Origin: Ehretia macrophylla
Taxonomy: Eukaryota; Streptophyta; Magnoliopsida; Boraginales; Ehretiaceae
Direction of reading: 5' to 3'
Assembly: GCA_037974665.1 (NCBI GenBank)
Contig: CM075767.1
Location: 18,430,840-18,494,839 of the forward strand
DNA: 64,000 bases
The position numbers and the translations under genes were made by a program. The notes beneath the pieces are model-generated. The model searched no databases. It was given only the letters and a program-made list of their open reading frames with translations, and was not told where the DNA came from. Positions 34,108 through 45,511 of this stretch are shown here, piece after piece; the stretch's first letter is position 1, and each line of letters starts with the position of its first letter.

Positions 34108-36467
34108 TGTGAAACCCCACTTTTCTATCCTGTTTTGTTTTACGTGCTTTATCTTGTTTTGCGTGAATTAACCTGTCTATGTGCTATGTGACTTAGAATG
34201 TGGTAATTTTGATATCAATGCTCTTAGAACATGCTAAATGTGTGTTCATGAAATTTTCATAAAAAACGGAGTTAGAAAATTTATCATCGATTTTTAGTGA
34301 ATAGTATTTTTGAAACACGTCCGCTATAATTTTGAAAGTGGTCTTTTTAACCCTTCTAGACCTAGTCCACGGACTTTAATAGACCTGTGTTTGATGAAAA
34401 TGGTTTTAAAATGGGCTTAGGAATTTATTAGGGGTTTTACACCGACTTTTGCAAAAATCGAGTTTTAAGCCGACTCGGGTAAAATTGTTTGATTGTAAAA
34501 CTTCTTGTCACCTAAAAATAATTTAGTTGAGCTAGCTTGGGTGTTGAATAATTATTTTGAACTTTGGTGATCAAGAAAATGCATTTAAAGTCAAGAAAAC
34601 ACAAAAATACTAACTTAAACTAACTTTGACTTTATTTTAATTGTTGACCAACAAGCTTATATCACCAACACACACTCACAAAGCATAAAAACACACACAA
34701 TTACACACACATTGCCGAGAGGAAGAAGAGAGAAAAGAGAAAAGAGTTTTCAAGGTTTTCAAAGTAATTTTTCAAAGAAAAAGCTAGTTTTTGTCCGTAG
34801 AATTTCGTGCCGAGTTTGATTCCGCTTGTTGGGCACGCATTGCACTCATTCCTAGGCTTATATCGCATCAAAGGTGAGAGAAAAATTCTAGATCTCAAAA
34901 GTTGTCTTTTGCATTTTTGCGTATAAATGAAAATTGAACTGTTAGAATTCTAATCTGATGTTAGATTATTGCTCCTTGCATGCTAGGGATCATTTAGCTG
35001 TAATACTACGAGTTTTTATCGGTTGTAGCATAATTTTTATTTTTTGGGTATTTAAATTTGATTAATTTGTTCAATGTTGATTAAATTGAGTTGTGTTGAT
35101 CGAAATCGATTGCCGTCGATTTCTAAAAACTTGATAATTACGTGGTAGCGCTGTTGTAATGCCGAATTTTTGATTGCGAGGTCAGTGTTAAAATCCGGAA
35201 ATTTCAGCCATGACACACTAGGGTTTTAGGGTTATTGGGCATGAATTGGATGTGTTTTGGTTGGTTTCCGAGGGGGCTAATGTAGATGATTGAATAGGTG
35301 AGTGTTTGAAACTGATTTGGAGTTGTTTGGATTAGTAGAATGTAATATATGATTATTTGAAGTTTAGGTTGTCTTTCTTTAAATTATTGAATTAAGCCTT
35401 AGTTGATTGGGTGTGGTTTGAGTGATTGAATTTTGAGTTGTTGATGGGTAAACTAGGGTTTGATTGTGTGTTTAATGCATGTACGGTTAGATGGCCTACT
35501 TTGTCATCTAACTTAGTTATTTATTGTCTAATTGATTATTGATGCTATTATTGATGAATAGATGATTATTGATTGATGATTGTTATGGAGTCTTGGTATG
35601 TGTGTGCCACCTCTCGGGCAGCGTTGGGCTATCAGGTTGAAAACGGCATGACTGCTAGAGGCTACCCCCAGCTCGCATGACGGATGTGTCATGGAGGTAG
35701 GGGCTAGTGAGGTACCTCGGGTGCGTGAGTAATGGGGAGTTATAAGAAGAATGGTTGAGATTGTGATGGCGTTTGGAGCTACACCAACTAGAGTATCCTT
35801 TATTGAATGGTTATATAGTTATGTGATGATAATATTATTGATGTTGTGTGTTTACTTGCTCAAAGGATTATTTCCAAGGAGCTTAGTAAACCTTGCTCGA
35901 GATCTATCGGATCCTCACTGAGCTTATTATCTATAAGCTCACTCTCTATTATTGCATGCTTACAGGTGTTGCAGAGCAAGACTACGAGTACGTGCCTTCT
36001 GAGGAGGAAAATGTGCATTTTGTGGACGAGTCTTATGTCCCTGAGTCTTATCCGTGATGCTATGTTGCTTACTATCATGTATATTAGCTTAGTAGACTTT
36101 TATTTGCTTTGTAATTCTTATTGTATAAGATGCAGAAAAGATCATGAGTTAGTTTATACTATCTTAGCAGTCTTTCTTTTGCCTTTGTTTAGATTGCTAG
36201 GTTGGTATCAATATGGTTTGTAATGTATATCAAAGTTTAAATGTTATGTTGGAACGGATACGTATAACTATGAATGGTTGGTAGAAGGAATGATTATTGT
36301 ATAATATGGTTGTGTCGTATGTTGTTATTTGAATTAAGGAGTTGTTGGATGTATGATGTTCTAATGAGGTTGGTTTAGAGCCTCGGTGACCTATTTACTG
36401 TCGTTATACTGTCAAAATTCCGTTGCGTCCTAACTGATTATAGGAGGGGTCGAGTTGGGGCGTGACA
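34108..36467 (+). mobile_element. Solo LTR of the element A subfamily inside the LTR of element C (2360 bp)
   Basis: It runs from TGTGAAACCCCAC to GGGGCGTGACA and is flanked by a 5 bp duplication AAGGC (34103-34107, 36468-36472). The LTR of element C continues exactly after it. There is no primer site or interior, so it is a product of LTR-LTR recombination. In the 35580-35760 region it matches the LTR of element A (TATGGAGTCTTGGTATG, GGCTACCCCCAGC) rather than that of C. Confidence 0.95.
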
Positions 36468-36472
36468 AAGGC

Positions 36473-37207
36473 TGTTATGATCGTGATGGCGTTTGGAGCT
36501 ACACCAACTAGTGTATCCTTTATTGAATGGTTATTATAGCTTATGTGATGATAATATTATTGATGTTATTGTGTGTATTGATGTTATAGTGTGTTTACTG
36601 ACTCAAGGGATTATTTTTCAAGGAGTTTAGTAAACCTTGCTCGAGATCTATCGGATTCTCGCTAGGCTTATTTTATATAAGCCCACTCTCTATTATTGCA
36701 TGCATACAAGTGTACTATCGCAGGATTACGGGTACGTGCCTCTTGAAGAGGAAAATGTGCCTTACGTGGATGAGTCTTATGTTCCGGAGTCATATCCGTG
36801 ATGTTGTATCGTTTTACTATCTTGTAAATTAACTTAGTAGACTTTTACATGCTTTGTGGTTATAATGTATAAGATGTTGAAAAGATAATGAATCAGTTGA
36901 TGTTGTCTTAGTAGCCTTTCTTTTGTCTATGTATAGGTTGCTAGGTTGGTAGCAACATATTTTGCAATGTATATTAAGGTTTATGCATTATGTTGGAACG
37001 GAGGCGTATAACGAGGAATGTTTATTATATAAATGGTTATGTTGTGTGTTGTTATTGAGGAGTTGTTTGTTGTATGGTTATGGAGTTGATGTATGATGTT
37101 CTGTTGAGGTTGGTTTAGAGCCTCGGTGTCCTATTTACTGTCGTTATACTGCCGAAATTCCGTTGCGTCCTGACTGATTATAGGAGGGGTCGAGTTGGGG
37201 CGTGACA
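36473..37207 (+). repeat. 3' LTR of element C, second part
   Basis: It resumes at TGTTATGATCGTGATGG and ends GGGGCGTGACA. It is collinear with 26731-27469 of the 5' LTR. Confidence 0.95.
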
Positions 37208-37212
37208 CTTCT

Positions 37213-37844
37213 TTTTTTATTTTATCTTATCAGAAGATAGATTTATTATAAACACAAAATAGTACAAAAAATTTAACTGAAATTAGATGTCAAGGAAATT
37301 GATTATACACGTAAAATCAGCAAAAAGAATGCTAAAAGAGGGTTAAAACACCAACTATAGGAAATGAAACATATCCTAATTACAACAACTCAGGTTACCA
37401 CATGAGTGGCTCGTGAGAATAGGAACCGGGAGTGGCCAAGCGAGGATGATAGGCATAGCATACTATGAAGAGTAGAAGAAATACTCCGAGCACAATTCAA
37501 AAAACCCCAAGAAACATCTGAAACTAAGTGAGCGATAGAGTCCGAACCAAACATACCAGAAATGGGCCGACATACCATAACCCAGAAAAAAAAACCAAGA
37601 AAAAAAATTGGGACATGCACCATATATCAACAAACCAAAACCCTGAATATCAACAAAAGAAAACCCAATTTTTGGAAGAACAGCAACCCGCCACTGATCA
37701 GCCATTAGAACAAGAACACAAAAACTACAAAAAAGTAAACAACGGGAAAAACGCAACTCCGAAAACCAACTCAAACAACGAGCAGAGGAAGAGGACTGTA
37801 AGTGCAAGCTAGAACTAACAAGCACGCCCAAACATCACTCGATA
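37213..37844 (-). mobile_element. LINE-like retroposon, 5'-truncated, split by element C
   Basis: On the minus strand the sequence ends with AATAAA about 25 bases before an A-rich tail (T-rich near 37213-37230 on the plus strand). A 14 bp direct repeat ATAATGCACTTACT flanks the unit at 25008-25021 and 37845-37858; a long target duplication plus poly(A) tail indicates LINE-type retroposition. Element C landed at the tail/target border (25020-25024). The body holds an open frame of 122 codons (37831-37463) without a domain I recognise. It could instead be a processed transcript. Confidence 0.65.
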
Positions 37845-37858
37845 ATAATGCACTTACT

Positions 37859-38318
37859 CATGTGCCTGGGCCCAAGACATTTTAGGAAAAATTAGTTTTA
37901 TGCATGACGGTGATCAAAGATTTTAGGTGGTTACGGAGTTGTACATTTGAATAATCTATTATGATCTTGTATGATCTCTAATTCATTTTCTTTGTTATCC
38001 ACTAGTTAAGTTATCATATTCATGCAATAGTAAACCATCTCCAATGGTTTAGGAAGCCAAATAAGTAGCTTTATAATTTTAGAGATAATCTATTTCAATT
38101 TCATTTCAACAACACTCTTTATTTCTAGTTATCCTACTTTATGGTACTCGCTATTTTAACTTCACTCTAGCAACACTTTCTACGCGCACAAAAATAGGAA
38201 GTAACTTTATGACTCCCTAAATTTTTTGAGACTGATCGACACAAAAAATAGGGACTCCAAATTTTAAAGAGCACCTAATAAGGAGGTTATTGTAGTAAAT
38301 TTTGAGCATTTCTTATAG
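37859..38318. other. Unassigned AT-rich spacer
   Basis: Nothing coding. AACCATCTCCAATGG near 38035 resembles a Harbinger or MITE terminus, but no inverted partner is present. Confidence 0.35.
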
Positions 38319-38323
38319 TCGTA

Positions 38324-38539
38324 TGTCGAGAGAAAGATAAAACATGAGATTACAAGAAAGAATGTATTGTAGTATCGCAAAGAACGTGATTTTACAATCA
38401 CAATACATCACCCATTATATAGGTACAAGGGCCCTTGCCCCTCAAGCTAACCTAGTTGCTCTCCAAGCTAAGCTAGATATGGTAAATCTAACTATGGTAA
38501 AATATACAGCTGTACACGAAATAATTATATACATTAACA
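38324..38539 (-). repeat. 3' LTR of element D
   Basis: 216 bp, similar to 43058-43252 with small indels. The polypurine tract lies at 38540-38548 on the minus strand. Confidence 0.93.
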
Positions 38540-38544
38540 CCCCT

Positions 38545-41500
38545 TCAAAATCAAGGTGGTGCAAATAACACTAGCTTGAGTTTGGAAATCAGATCTTGAA
38601 GGCGGCTCGGAGGGTGCGCTTTAGTAAAGAGATCTGCAAGCTGATTAGCTGAAGGAGTATATCGAAGCTTGAGAGTACCTTGACCAACTTGCTGACGAAT
38701 GAAATGACAGTCACACTCAATGTGAAGAGTGCGCTTGCGAAATACATCATTATGAGCAATCTGAATAGTACTCTGATTGTCACATGAAGAGTGGTGCTAG
38801 GAGGCTAAGAGACACCTATATCAGCAAGAAGCCAGCGAAGCCAGATGACCTCTTGAGTGGCATCGACGAGTACACCATACTCGGCCTCAGTACTTGAGCG
38901 AGCAACATCAGTCTGTTTCTTGTTGCGCTAACAAAGAAGAGAATCACCAAGAAGGAAATAGTATCCAGTCACAGAACACCGATCAGTAGGGTCACCAGCC
39001 CAATCTGTATCTGAATAGCCATGCAAGATTAATGATGAGCTGGTAGAGAAAAATATGCCATGAAATAAGGTACCCTTGATATAATGAAGTATTCGGAGAA
39101 CTGCAGCATAGTGTGTGGTACGAGGAGCAGACATGAATTGACTGACTAGGTGAACAGCATAAGCAATGTCAGGCCGAGTCATAGTGAGATAGATAAGACT
39201 GCCAACCAGCTGGCAATACAAAGATGCATCTGCAAGTGGTGTCCCATCCAATGGAATAAGACGAATGTTAGCATCAAGAGGAATAGATGTAGTCTTGCTA
39301 TCAGTGAGACCGGCACGAGCTAGAAGATCAGAAGAGTACTTGTCTTGAATGAGATAGTAGCCAGCTTAATCATATGATACTTCAATGCCCAAAATGTAGC
39401 TTAGAGGACCAAGATCCTTCATCTCAAAATGGTGACTGAGAAACTGCTTGAGATCAGAAATATCCGCAAAGTCATTGCCAGTGATAATCATATCATCCAC
39501 ATATAAGAGCAATAGAATAAGACCATAATCAAAATGCCGAATAAATAGTACAGAATCATGGTTACTCGAAGTAAATCCAAAATCAGTAATAACATAACTG
39601 AATTTTGAAAACCAGGCATGTGGAACTTGCTTGAGACCATAGAAGGCACGACGTAAACGACACACTTTGTGAGGAGGATGATAGTAGCCTGGATAAGGCT
39701 TCATGAAAACTTCTTCTGTCATATCACCTTTAAGGAAATCATTTTTAACATCTATCTGAAACAACTTCCATTTCCTAATGGCAGCAACAACAACTAGTGA
39801 TTGTACAGAGATGAGACGAGCAACTGGAGCAAATGTTTCCTCATAATCAATACCATATTCTTGAGTGAACCCTTTAGTCGCCAAACGAGCCTTATACCGC
39901 TCTATAGAGCCATCAGAGCAATTTTTTACCTTGTATACCCATTTGCATCCCATGGCATTCTTTCCCGGGGGTAGATCAACCAAATCCCAATAGTGTTTTA
40001 CTTCTAAGGCCTGTAATTCATCAGTCATAGCTTGCTGCCAAAGAGGGTCAGAACTAGCCTTACAATAATTTTGAGGTTCATGGAGAGAAATGATAGTAGA
40101 AAAACAATGGTAATCAAGAAGGTGAGGGGGAATGACTCTTACACGTGTAGATCGACGGAGAGATAGATCAGGAGAGACATAAGACAAATCAACAATAGAA
40201 GGCTCGGCATCGGGCACAGGATCATCAGATGGAACAGTCTCCACAAGATGGGCCATGTCAGGGGCAACGTTAGTGCTTGCGCTAGTACCTGTATCATTGT
40301 CATCATCAGGAAATAGGGAAAGAGAAGGATCTATAAAATACGGGGTAGAGACACCATGAGGAAGAGAGAAGGGAGAAAGGGATTAGAACATTTTATTTTC
40401 CTAGAAGATCACATGACGAGAGATACGGAGATGTTTAGAGAGTGGATCCCAACACCGAAAACTCTTATGCTCAATACTACAGCCCAGAAAACAGCATAAT
40501 TGAGCTCGAGGTTCAAGTTTAGTGCGTTCATGTGGAGGAAGGGATATAAAGCAAGGTAGTGAGATTATCATAGTCCGGGGGATGACCATACAGGCATTCA
40601 AAAGGGTGAGATTATCGATTGTGGGAGAGAGCAAACAGTTAATAACATGCACAGTAGTAAAAGCAGCTTCTTCCCAGGAGCGCTTAGGATATGATGAAGA
40701 GATAAGGAATGTGCAAGTGATATCAAGGATGTGTCTGTATTTTCGCTTAACACGCCCATTTTTTGTAAGGTATAAGGGCAAGAGCGATGTGAAATAGTGC
40801 CATGTTGACGGAAAATATCAAGTATAATGGACTCTTTATACTCCATGGTATTGTCAGCACGAAGGATTTTTATACGTCGATTGAAATGAGTGTGAATCAT
40901 GGTAGTGAATTCAGAGTAGATGTGTGGCAAATCAGACTGATGATGCATAAGATATATCCAGGTAAACCGAGAATAATCATCCACAAAGATTACAAAATAT
41001 CGAGATCCCCCTATAGTAGAAGTTGGGGGAAGGCCCCCAAATATCAGTATGAACTAAATCAAAACACGCAGAGGATAAAGAGTCATTTTTATTAAACAAT
41101 AAGACAGATTGTTTTCCAAGTTGACAAGATAAACATTCAAGAGTATGCCCAGACAATTTTCCTAACGAGCCTCTAGAAGCTAAAGACTGTAATTTGCCTA
41201 GAGAAGCTTGACCTAAACGCGAATGCCATAAATAAAGAGAGGTAGAGCCTGAAGAAGTGGTAACTGAGGCGGCAGTCGAGAGATGAGAGGGAAGATGCAA
41301 GCTAACAAACTTGAACAATCGCCCAACCTTATTGCCGATCCCAAGGAGCCATCCTGTTTGAGGGTCCTGTACACGACAACCAAAAGAAGAGAAAGTAACA
41401 GTAAAACCCAGTTCACATAGTTGACCGACAGAGATTAGACTAAGAGTAAGTTTAAGAGCAAGATAAGTATCAAAAAAGAGGCATGAGATGTGGATACAGA

Positions 41501-42690
41501 TTCGATATGACTGACAGGCATAGATGTGCCGTTAACCTTGTAAATAGTAGATGCAGATGAATTGACTATTGTATTGATCAAACTATGAGAATCATAGGTC
41601 ATGTGATTAGAGCAAGCAGAATCAAAGAATCACAAAGACTTACCGAAAGTGACTGAAAGAGTAGTGGAAGTAGGAGAGCTAGACTTGGCTAAACCTGTTT
41701 AAGAATATCTAGGAGGTCAAAAACAGATATATGTGAGGTAGAAAGATCATTGGGAGAAACAAGAGAGCCCTCAGTTGTGGCAACATAATGTGATGACAAC
41801 ATTGATGAGTTGCAGGCCTTGGAAAATCCATCTTTGGGCCGATTACCTTGAGAATTCCTATTAGGGTTGCGATAACACTCATGTTGATAGTGACCAGGGC
41901 CTGTTTTCTTGCAAAATGAGCATGTCCGAGTCGGGCAATTTAGAAGAATGTGCCCAGGCGCTGATGACAATACTTGCATTCTTGTGAAGAAACTGAATTT
42001 TTCTTTGCGGTATGATTAGGAGTTGCCAATACTACATCAGTTGAGCGAGATTTCCGAGATTGAAGGTAGGTCTGATCTGAGATAAGTTCTTGGACTGCTT
42101 GTTCAAGTGTAGGAAATGGGCTGCGGTGAAGAACAGATGCACGAACAGGCTTGAAATCATTATGAAGGGCCATGAGAAACTGAACAAGTCGTCCACGGTC
42201 TCACCAAGTAGCAAACTTTTTGGCATCCTCAGAACATTCCCAAACAGGCTCTGAGGCTGTGAGGTGATCCCAAATTGAGTACATTTGAGACAAAAAGCTA
42301 TTAACCGATTGCCCTACTTCTTGACGCATGCAGTAAAGGGCGGTGGCAAGTTGGTATTGATGTGCTCCATCAGCAGTTGTGTATCTCTGTGCCAGGAAGT
42401 CCTAAACTTGTTTTGCTGTGTCAAAACACCCAAACTGAAGACTAATAGAAGTGACAGAAGTGTTTCGAAGCCAGGTGATTATTTGATGATTCTTGTTATC
42501 CCAATCTTCAAGGCGTTCTGCAAACTTATCGTCTAACTCATCAGATTTCTTCTTTGGTTCCTTGACATCCAGTTATGATTCTCCATAATTGTCGACCATT
42601 GAGAAAGCTAGTCATGGCCTAAGCCCATGGTACATAGTTACCACCATCAAGCAGGAGAGAGATGGGTTGTGAAACCTCCGAGCGTTCCAT
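38545..42690 (-). pseudogene. Copia gag-pol of element D, broken
   Basis: It starts at ATG 42690 (MERSEVSQPI). Gag has an early TAG near 42615 and runs in pieces to about 41950. A zinc-knuckle-like CSFCKKTGPGHYQHEC (41910 region) has two extra residues compared with CX2CX4HX4C. GAG-pre-integrase and integrase N-terminus lie at 41318-40977; the integrase core, after a frameshift, at 40984-40401. RT is at 40256-39366 with YVDDM near 39504-39490 and a largely continuous frame. RNase H spans 39251-38545 in pieces, ending in a QLADLFTK motif. Several stops are Gln-type. The fragmented frames mean it cannot be active. Confidence 0.9.
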
Positions 42691-43045
42691 TATGATGCTA
42701 CAAAAGTGACCTTTAGAGATAGAATTTGAAGAAACATGCTGCAAAACTAGAGTCAAGACGTCGAAAAACGTGGGAAAGGGTCTGGTCTTTTTTTTTGTTG
42801 AAAAATCAGCAGCGGCGACGGCACTTCGGGATGCGCACGGTGCGCGTCCGGCGGAGTGTGGTGGTGACTTTTATGTCACCGGAATCCTTACGATGAGATC
42901 TATGTCCTGGCCCAATGAGGTGAAAGAAAAATTTGAAAACAGCCCGGAACAGATTGACAAATTGTAAAGCTTGTGATATTTTACTGTGAGTGAATTTGAC
43001 GAAGAGAATGGTGCGATGACAGTGGCACAGGCTACTAGAATGGTA

Positions 43046-43057
43046 GCTCTGATACCA
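43046..43057 (-). promoter_or_regulatory. Primer binding site of element D
   Basis: The minus strand reads TGGTATCAGAGC, touching the 5' LTR. It is a perfect tRNA-iMet complement. Confidence 0.93.
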
Positions 43058-43252
43058 TGTCGAGAGAAAGACAAGACATGAGATTAAAAGAAAGAATATA
43101 TTATTGTATAGCCAGGAAAGTTATTTTACAATCACAATACATCAGCCATTATATAGGTACAAGGGTACTTGCTCCCCCAGCTAAACTAAATATGGTAATT
43201 CTAACTATGGTAAAATATACAGCTGTACACAGAATAATTTTATACATTAACA
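43058..43252 (-). repeat. 5' LTR of element D
   Basis: 195 bp, partner of 38324-38539, directly outside the primer site. Confidence 0.93.
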
Positions 43253-43257
43253 TCGTA

Positions 43258-43629
43258 TATGAAAGATATTATGTATCTTCTTATGGATGTAATATCTAGC
43301 CACTTTACATTATACTATAAGTTGTGGAATACAATAAAAGGTTCTTCTATATTATGAGTTTCACATGGTAAATTAGAGAGCAAAAGAGAAGGATTTCTCC
43401 TACATAGAAAGATTAGGAAAAAAATTGAGCTATTAATAAACATGTGTAGGTTCAAGACCTAATAGTTTAAACTTTTGGATCAATAGTTGAGTTCTACATG
43501 TATGTGTTAATACCCAATCGAGATTCTTTTCATGTAGTTTTTAACAATACGGAAAGTATATCTATAAAAGTAGATAAAATATATTAAAAAAAAACTATTG
43601 AAAAACTAGAATGTTTGACAAAACAATTA
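43258..43629. other. Unassigned spacer
   Basis: AT-rich, with no gene or repeat structure that I can support. Confidence 0.4.
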
Positions 43630-44154
43630 GGGATAATTACTCCAATAGTCTCTAATGTTACCACAAATTTTTTATTTGGGCTCCATTGTTTAAAAGTGTC
43701 AAATTTAGTCATCATTATTTTAAAAGTTAGTCAAGTTAGTACTAGACGTTAGAAAGTAGGTTAATTTAAACTGGAGAAGTGAGGGATAGACTTGAAAAAC
43801 AATAACTCTCATTTAATCCTCAATATTTGGATAAAAGTTCAAATTAGCAATCCCTCATGTTGTACAAAAAAACATTTCAAACTAATCCCTAACATCTTAG
43901 AAAAAAATCATCCTAATACCCAACCTTTTTCTTTTTCTTCTTCTTCGCCTCTATCACACACACACGCATACACACACATACACATAAACTATCTTACGTT
44001 CCCTAATGTATGTATATATGTGTATGTGTACACGTAGAGGGACTAATTTGACTTACATTTTAAAATAATGAGGATCAAATTGACTACTTTTTAACAATGA
44101 AAACTAAATTTAAAATTTGAGGGAACATTGGGGACTATTAGTGTAACTAGACCC
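43630..44154. mobile_element. MITE-like element with ~110-bp inverted repeats
   Basis: The left end (GGGATAATTACTCCAATAG...) and the reverse complement of the right end (GGGTCTAGTTACACTAATAG...) align for about 110 bases at roughly 75% by eye, including shared ATTGTTxAAAAGT and TCATTATTTTAAAA blocks. There is no coding sequence. The centre holds CA/CT microsatellites (43930-44035). Long TIRs suggest a MULE-type origin, but no 9 bp target duplication could be confirmed. Confidence 0.6.
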
Positions 44155-44640
44155 AAATTATAGAGGGGTAATTTAATCATTTTATGCAATTTCTATTAAA
44201 TTTAACCAAGTTTTTAACCGTGGGTCTAAATTGGTTAACTCTGTAAAACAATCGGGGTTAAATTGGTTACTTTTACATAGTGGATAATACATTAAATATG
44301 AATAGTAACAATAGAGACTAATTGCGTAATTATAGTTGACAAGAAAAATGGACAAAATATCATGTCTCACTATATTTCTCTTTGTCGTGCGTTTAGAAAA
44401 GGTTTTGTAAAGTTTTCAAAAACGTGAATTTTCTTGCTTTTGTAGTCCAAAAACAAAACTGTACTTGAGAGGCCAAATGAGGATTACAATCATAATCAGA
44501 CTCCTATAAAAAACATACGGGCCAATGGCACCCTGACAAACGGATTAATTTTATAGTACAAATGGACTATAATATTGATTGAATTGACAAAGACCCTAGA
44601 GGATTGCTTCATGTGTATCCTTGATGAAGGATATGAAACA
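44155..44640. other. Upstream flank of the terpene synthase fossil
   Basis: No ORF of note. It may contain remains of another MITE (44155-44345). It would include the ancestral promoter of the gene that starts at 44790. Confidence 0.4.
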
Positions 44641-44655
44641 CGTGGTAGCATACTA

Positions 44656-44664
44656 CTATAAAAT
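44656..44664 (+). promoter_or_regulatory. Probable TATA box of the terpene synthase fossil
   Basis: CTATAAAAT lies 126 bases before the exon 1 ATG. With a start about 30 bases downstream this would give a 5' leader near 100 nt. Confidence 0.5.
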
Positions 44665-44789
44665 GCCTCCTAACAAATTGAAAAAGGGCATAGCAGAGCT
44701 TATTGGTTTCATACGAAATTAAATAGCCAACAATAAGTTTGGTGTTTATTATTATCCCTCTCCTAAACCTCTCCAAGCAAACAGAAAAT

Positions 44790-44927
44790 ATGGATGCTAA
44801 TCTTCAAGTGTCAGCTGCTCCCTTCTCATTTCAGAGCAATGTTGGGGTCGAGATAAGTCGTCGCTCTGCAAATTATCATCCAACCATTTGGGGAGATTAT
44901 TTCCTTCCATATGCTTCTAAACTCACT
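44790..44927 (+). pseudogene. Terpene synthase exon 1
   Basis: 46 codons from the ATG at 44790 (MDANLQVSAAPFSF...) to a GT donor at 44928. It contains RRSANYHPTIW, an exact RRx8W motif, followed by GDYFL, the N-terminal signature of TPS-a enzymes. There is no plastid transit peptide before the motif, which fits a cytosolic sesquiterpene synthase. It ends in phase 0 at YASKLT and joins in frame to exon 2. The exon itself is intact. Confidence 0.9.
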
Positions 44928-45499
44928 GTAATTTATTATCTATCTTCTTCAAGTTCTTGCATTTTTATGTTAGTCTATTTTTTCCAACAAAAGAGTAGAG
45001 AGAAAAATAAGGAAAATTCTATTTCAAATCTTAAGAGACAAGGGCTGCTATTAAATTACCGCCCCATCTAACTGCTTTAGCTGTTAGAAAGGGACTATCA
45101 TACTTATTTATTGCCTTTGATACCCCGCATGTGTAGAACGATTGTTATATTTATTTATTATATTGAACAACCCTCTTCATTTGTAGGCGGGATTATTTTT
45201 TGAGCCTTGTACGTGATATTTTTTAATGTTTTTAAAATGCATGCTACTGGGGCTTGAAATTAAGACCATTTAGTAATATGGGCTTTATACCATATATATT
45301 AAATGATTACTTCATCTAAAAATTTAATATATTAGAAAGATTATTATAATTATTTGTTGTCTTCAGTAGTTTTTATCCTGAATCAATAGGGGTTAGATGT
45401 AATAATGTGAAAACTTATATATATCCCATTTTGAAAGATTTTCTTTATTTAGAACAATTGAATTCTCCAATATCTAATGCGTCAAATTGTCCAATGCAG
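44928..45499 (+). other. Intron 1 of the terpene synthase fossil
   Basis: 572 bp of AT-rich sequence from GTAATTTATT to TCCAATGCAG. Both splice sites are canonical. Confidence 0.8.
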
Positions 45500-45511
45500 G
45501 AAATTGATCCC
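45500..45511 (+). pseudogene. Terpene synthase exon 2, left fragment
   Basis: GAAATTGATCCC (E-I-D-P) follows a canonical AG acceptor. The last five bases, ATCCC, are the target site of the solo LTR and are repeated at 47920-47924. Confidence 0.85.

Larger units (their letters stand above)
25025..37207 (+). mobile_element. Ty3/gypsy chromovirus, same family as element A, with a nested solo LTR (element C)
   Basis: It has a 5' LTR, primer site, gag-pol, polypurine tract and a 3' LTR that is itself interrupted. A perfect 5 bp target duplication CTTCT flanks the outside (25020-25024, 37208-37212), so both ends are original. Excluding the nested solo LTR and its duplication, the element is about 9.8 kb. 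The 5' and 3' LTRs differ at about 10% over their first 145 bases by eye, nearly all transitions. It is therefore much older than element A. Confidence 0.95.
38324..43252 (-). mobile_element. Complete Ty1/copia retrotransposon, decayed (element D)
   Basis: LTRs at 38324-38539 and 43058-43252 (216 and 195 bp; TGTCGAGAG...TTAACA on the plus strand) are flanked by a perfect 5 bp duplication TCGTA (38319-38323, 43253-43257). A primer site sits inside the right LTR and a purine tract (TTGAAGGGG on the minus strand) inside the left LTR, so the element reads leftward. The domain order gag, protease, integrase, RT, RNase H is Ty1/copia. Confidence 0.95.

Noticed and set aside
37390..37831. Possible protein-coding gene on the minus strand (77 and 122 codons)
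   Set aside because: It lies inside a retroposon with tail and target duplication; no recognised domain, and the frames overlap.
38030..38060. Harbinger-like terminus AACCATCTCCAATGG
   Set aside because: No inverted partner or TWA duplication found within the spacer or beyond element D.
43930..44035. Regularly spaced CA repeats as a possible CRISPR or satellite array
   Set aside because: Simple microsatellite without repeat-spacer structure.
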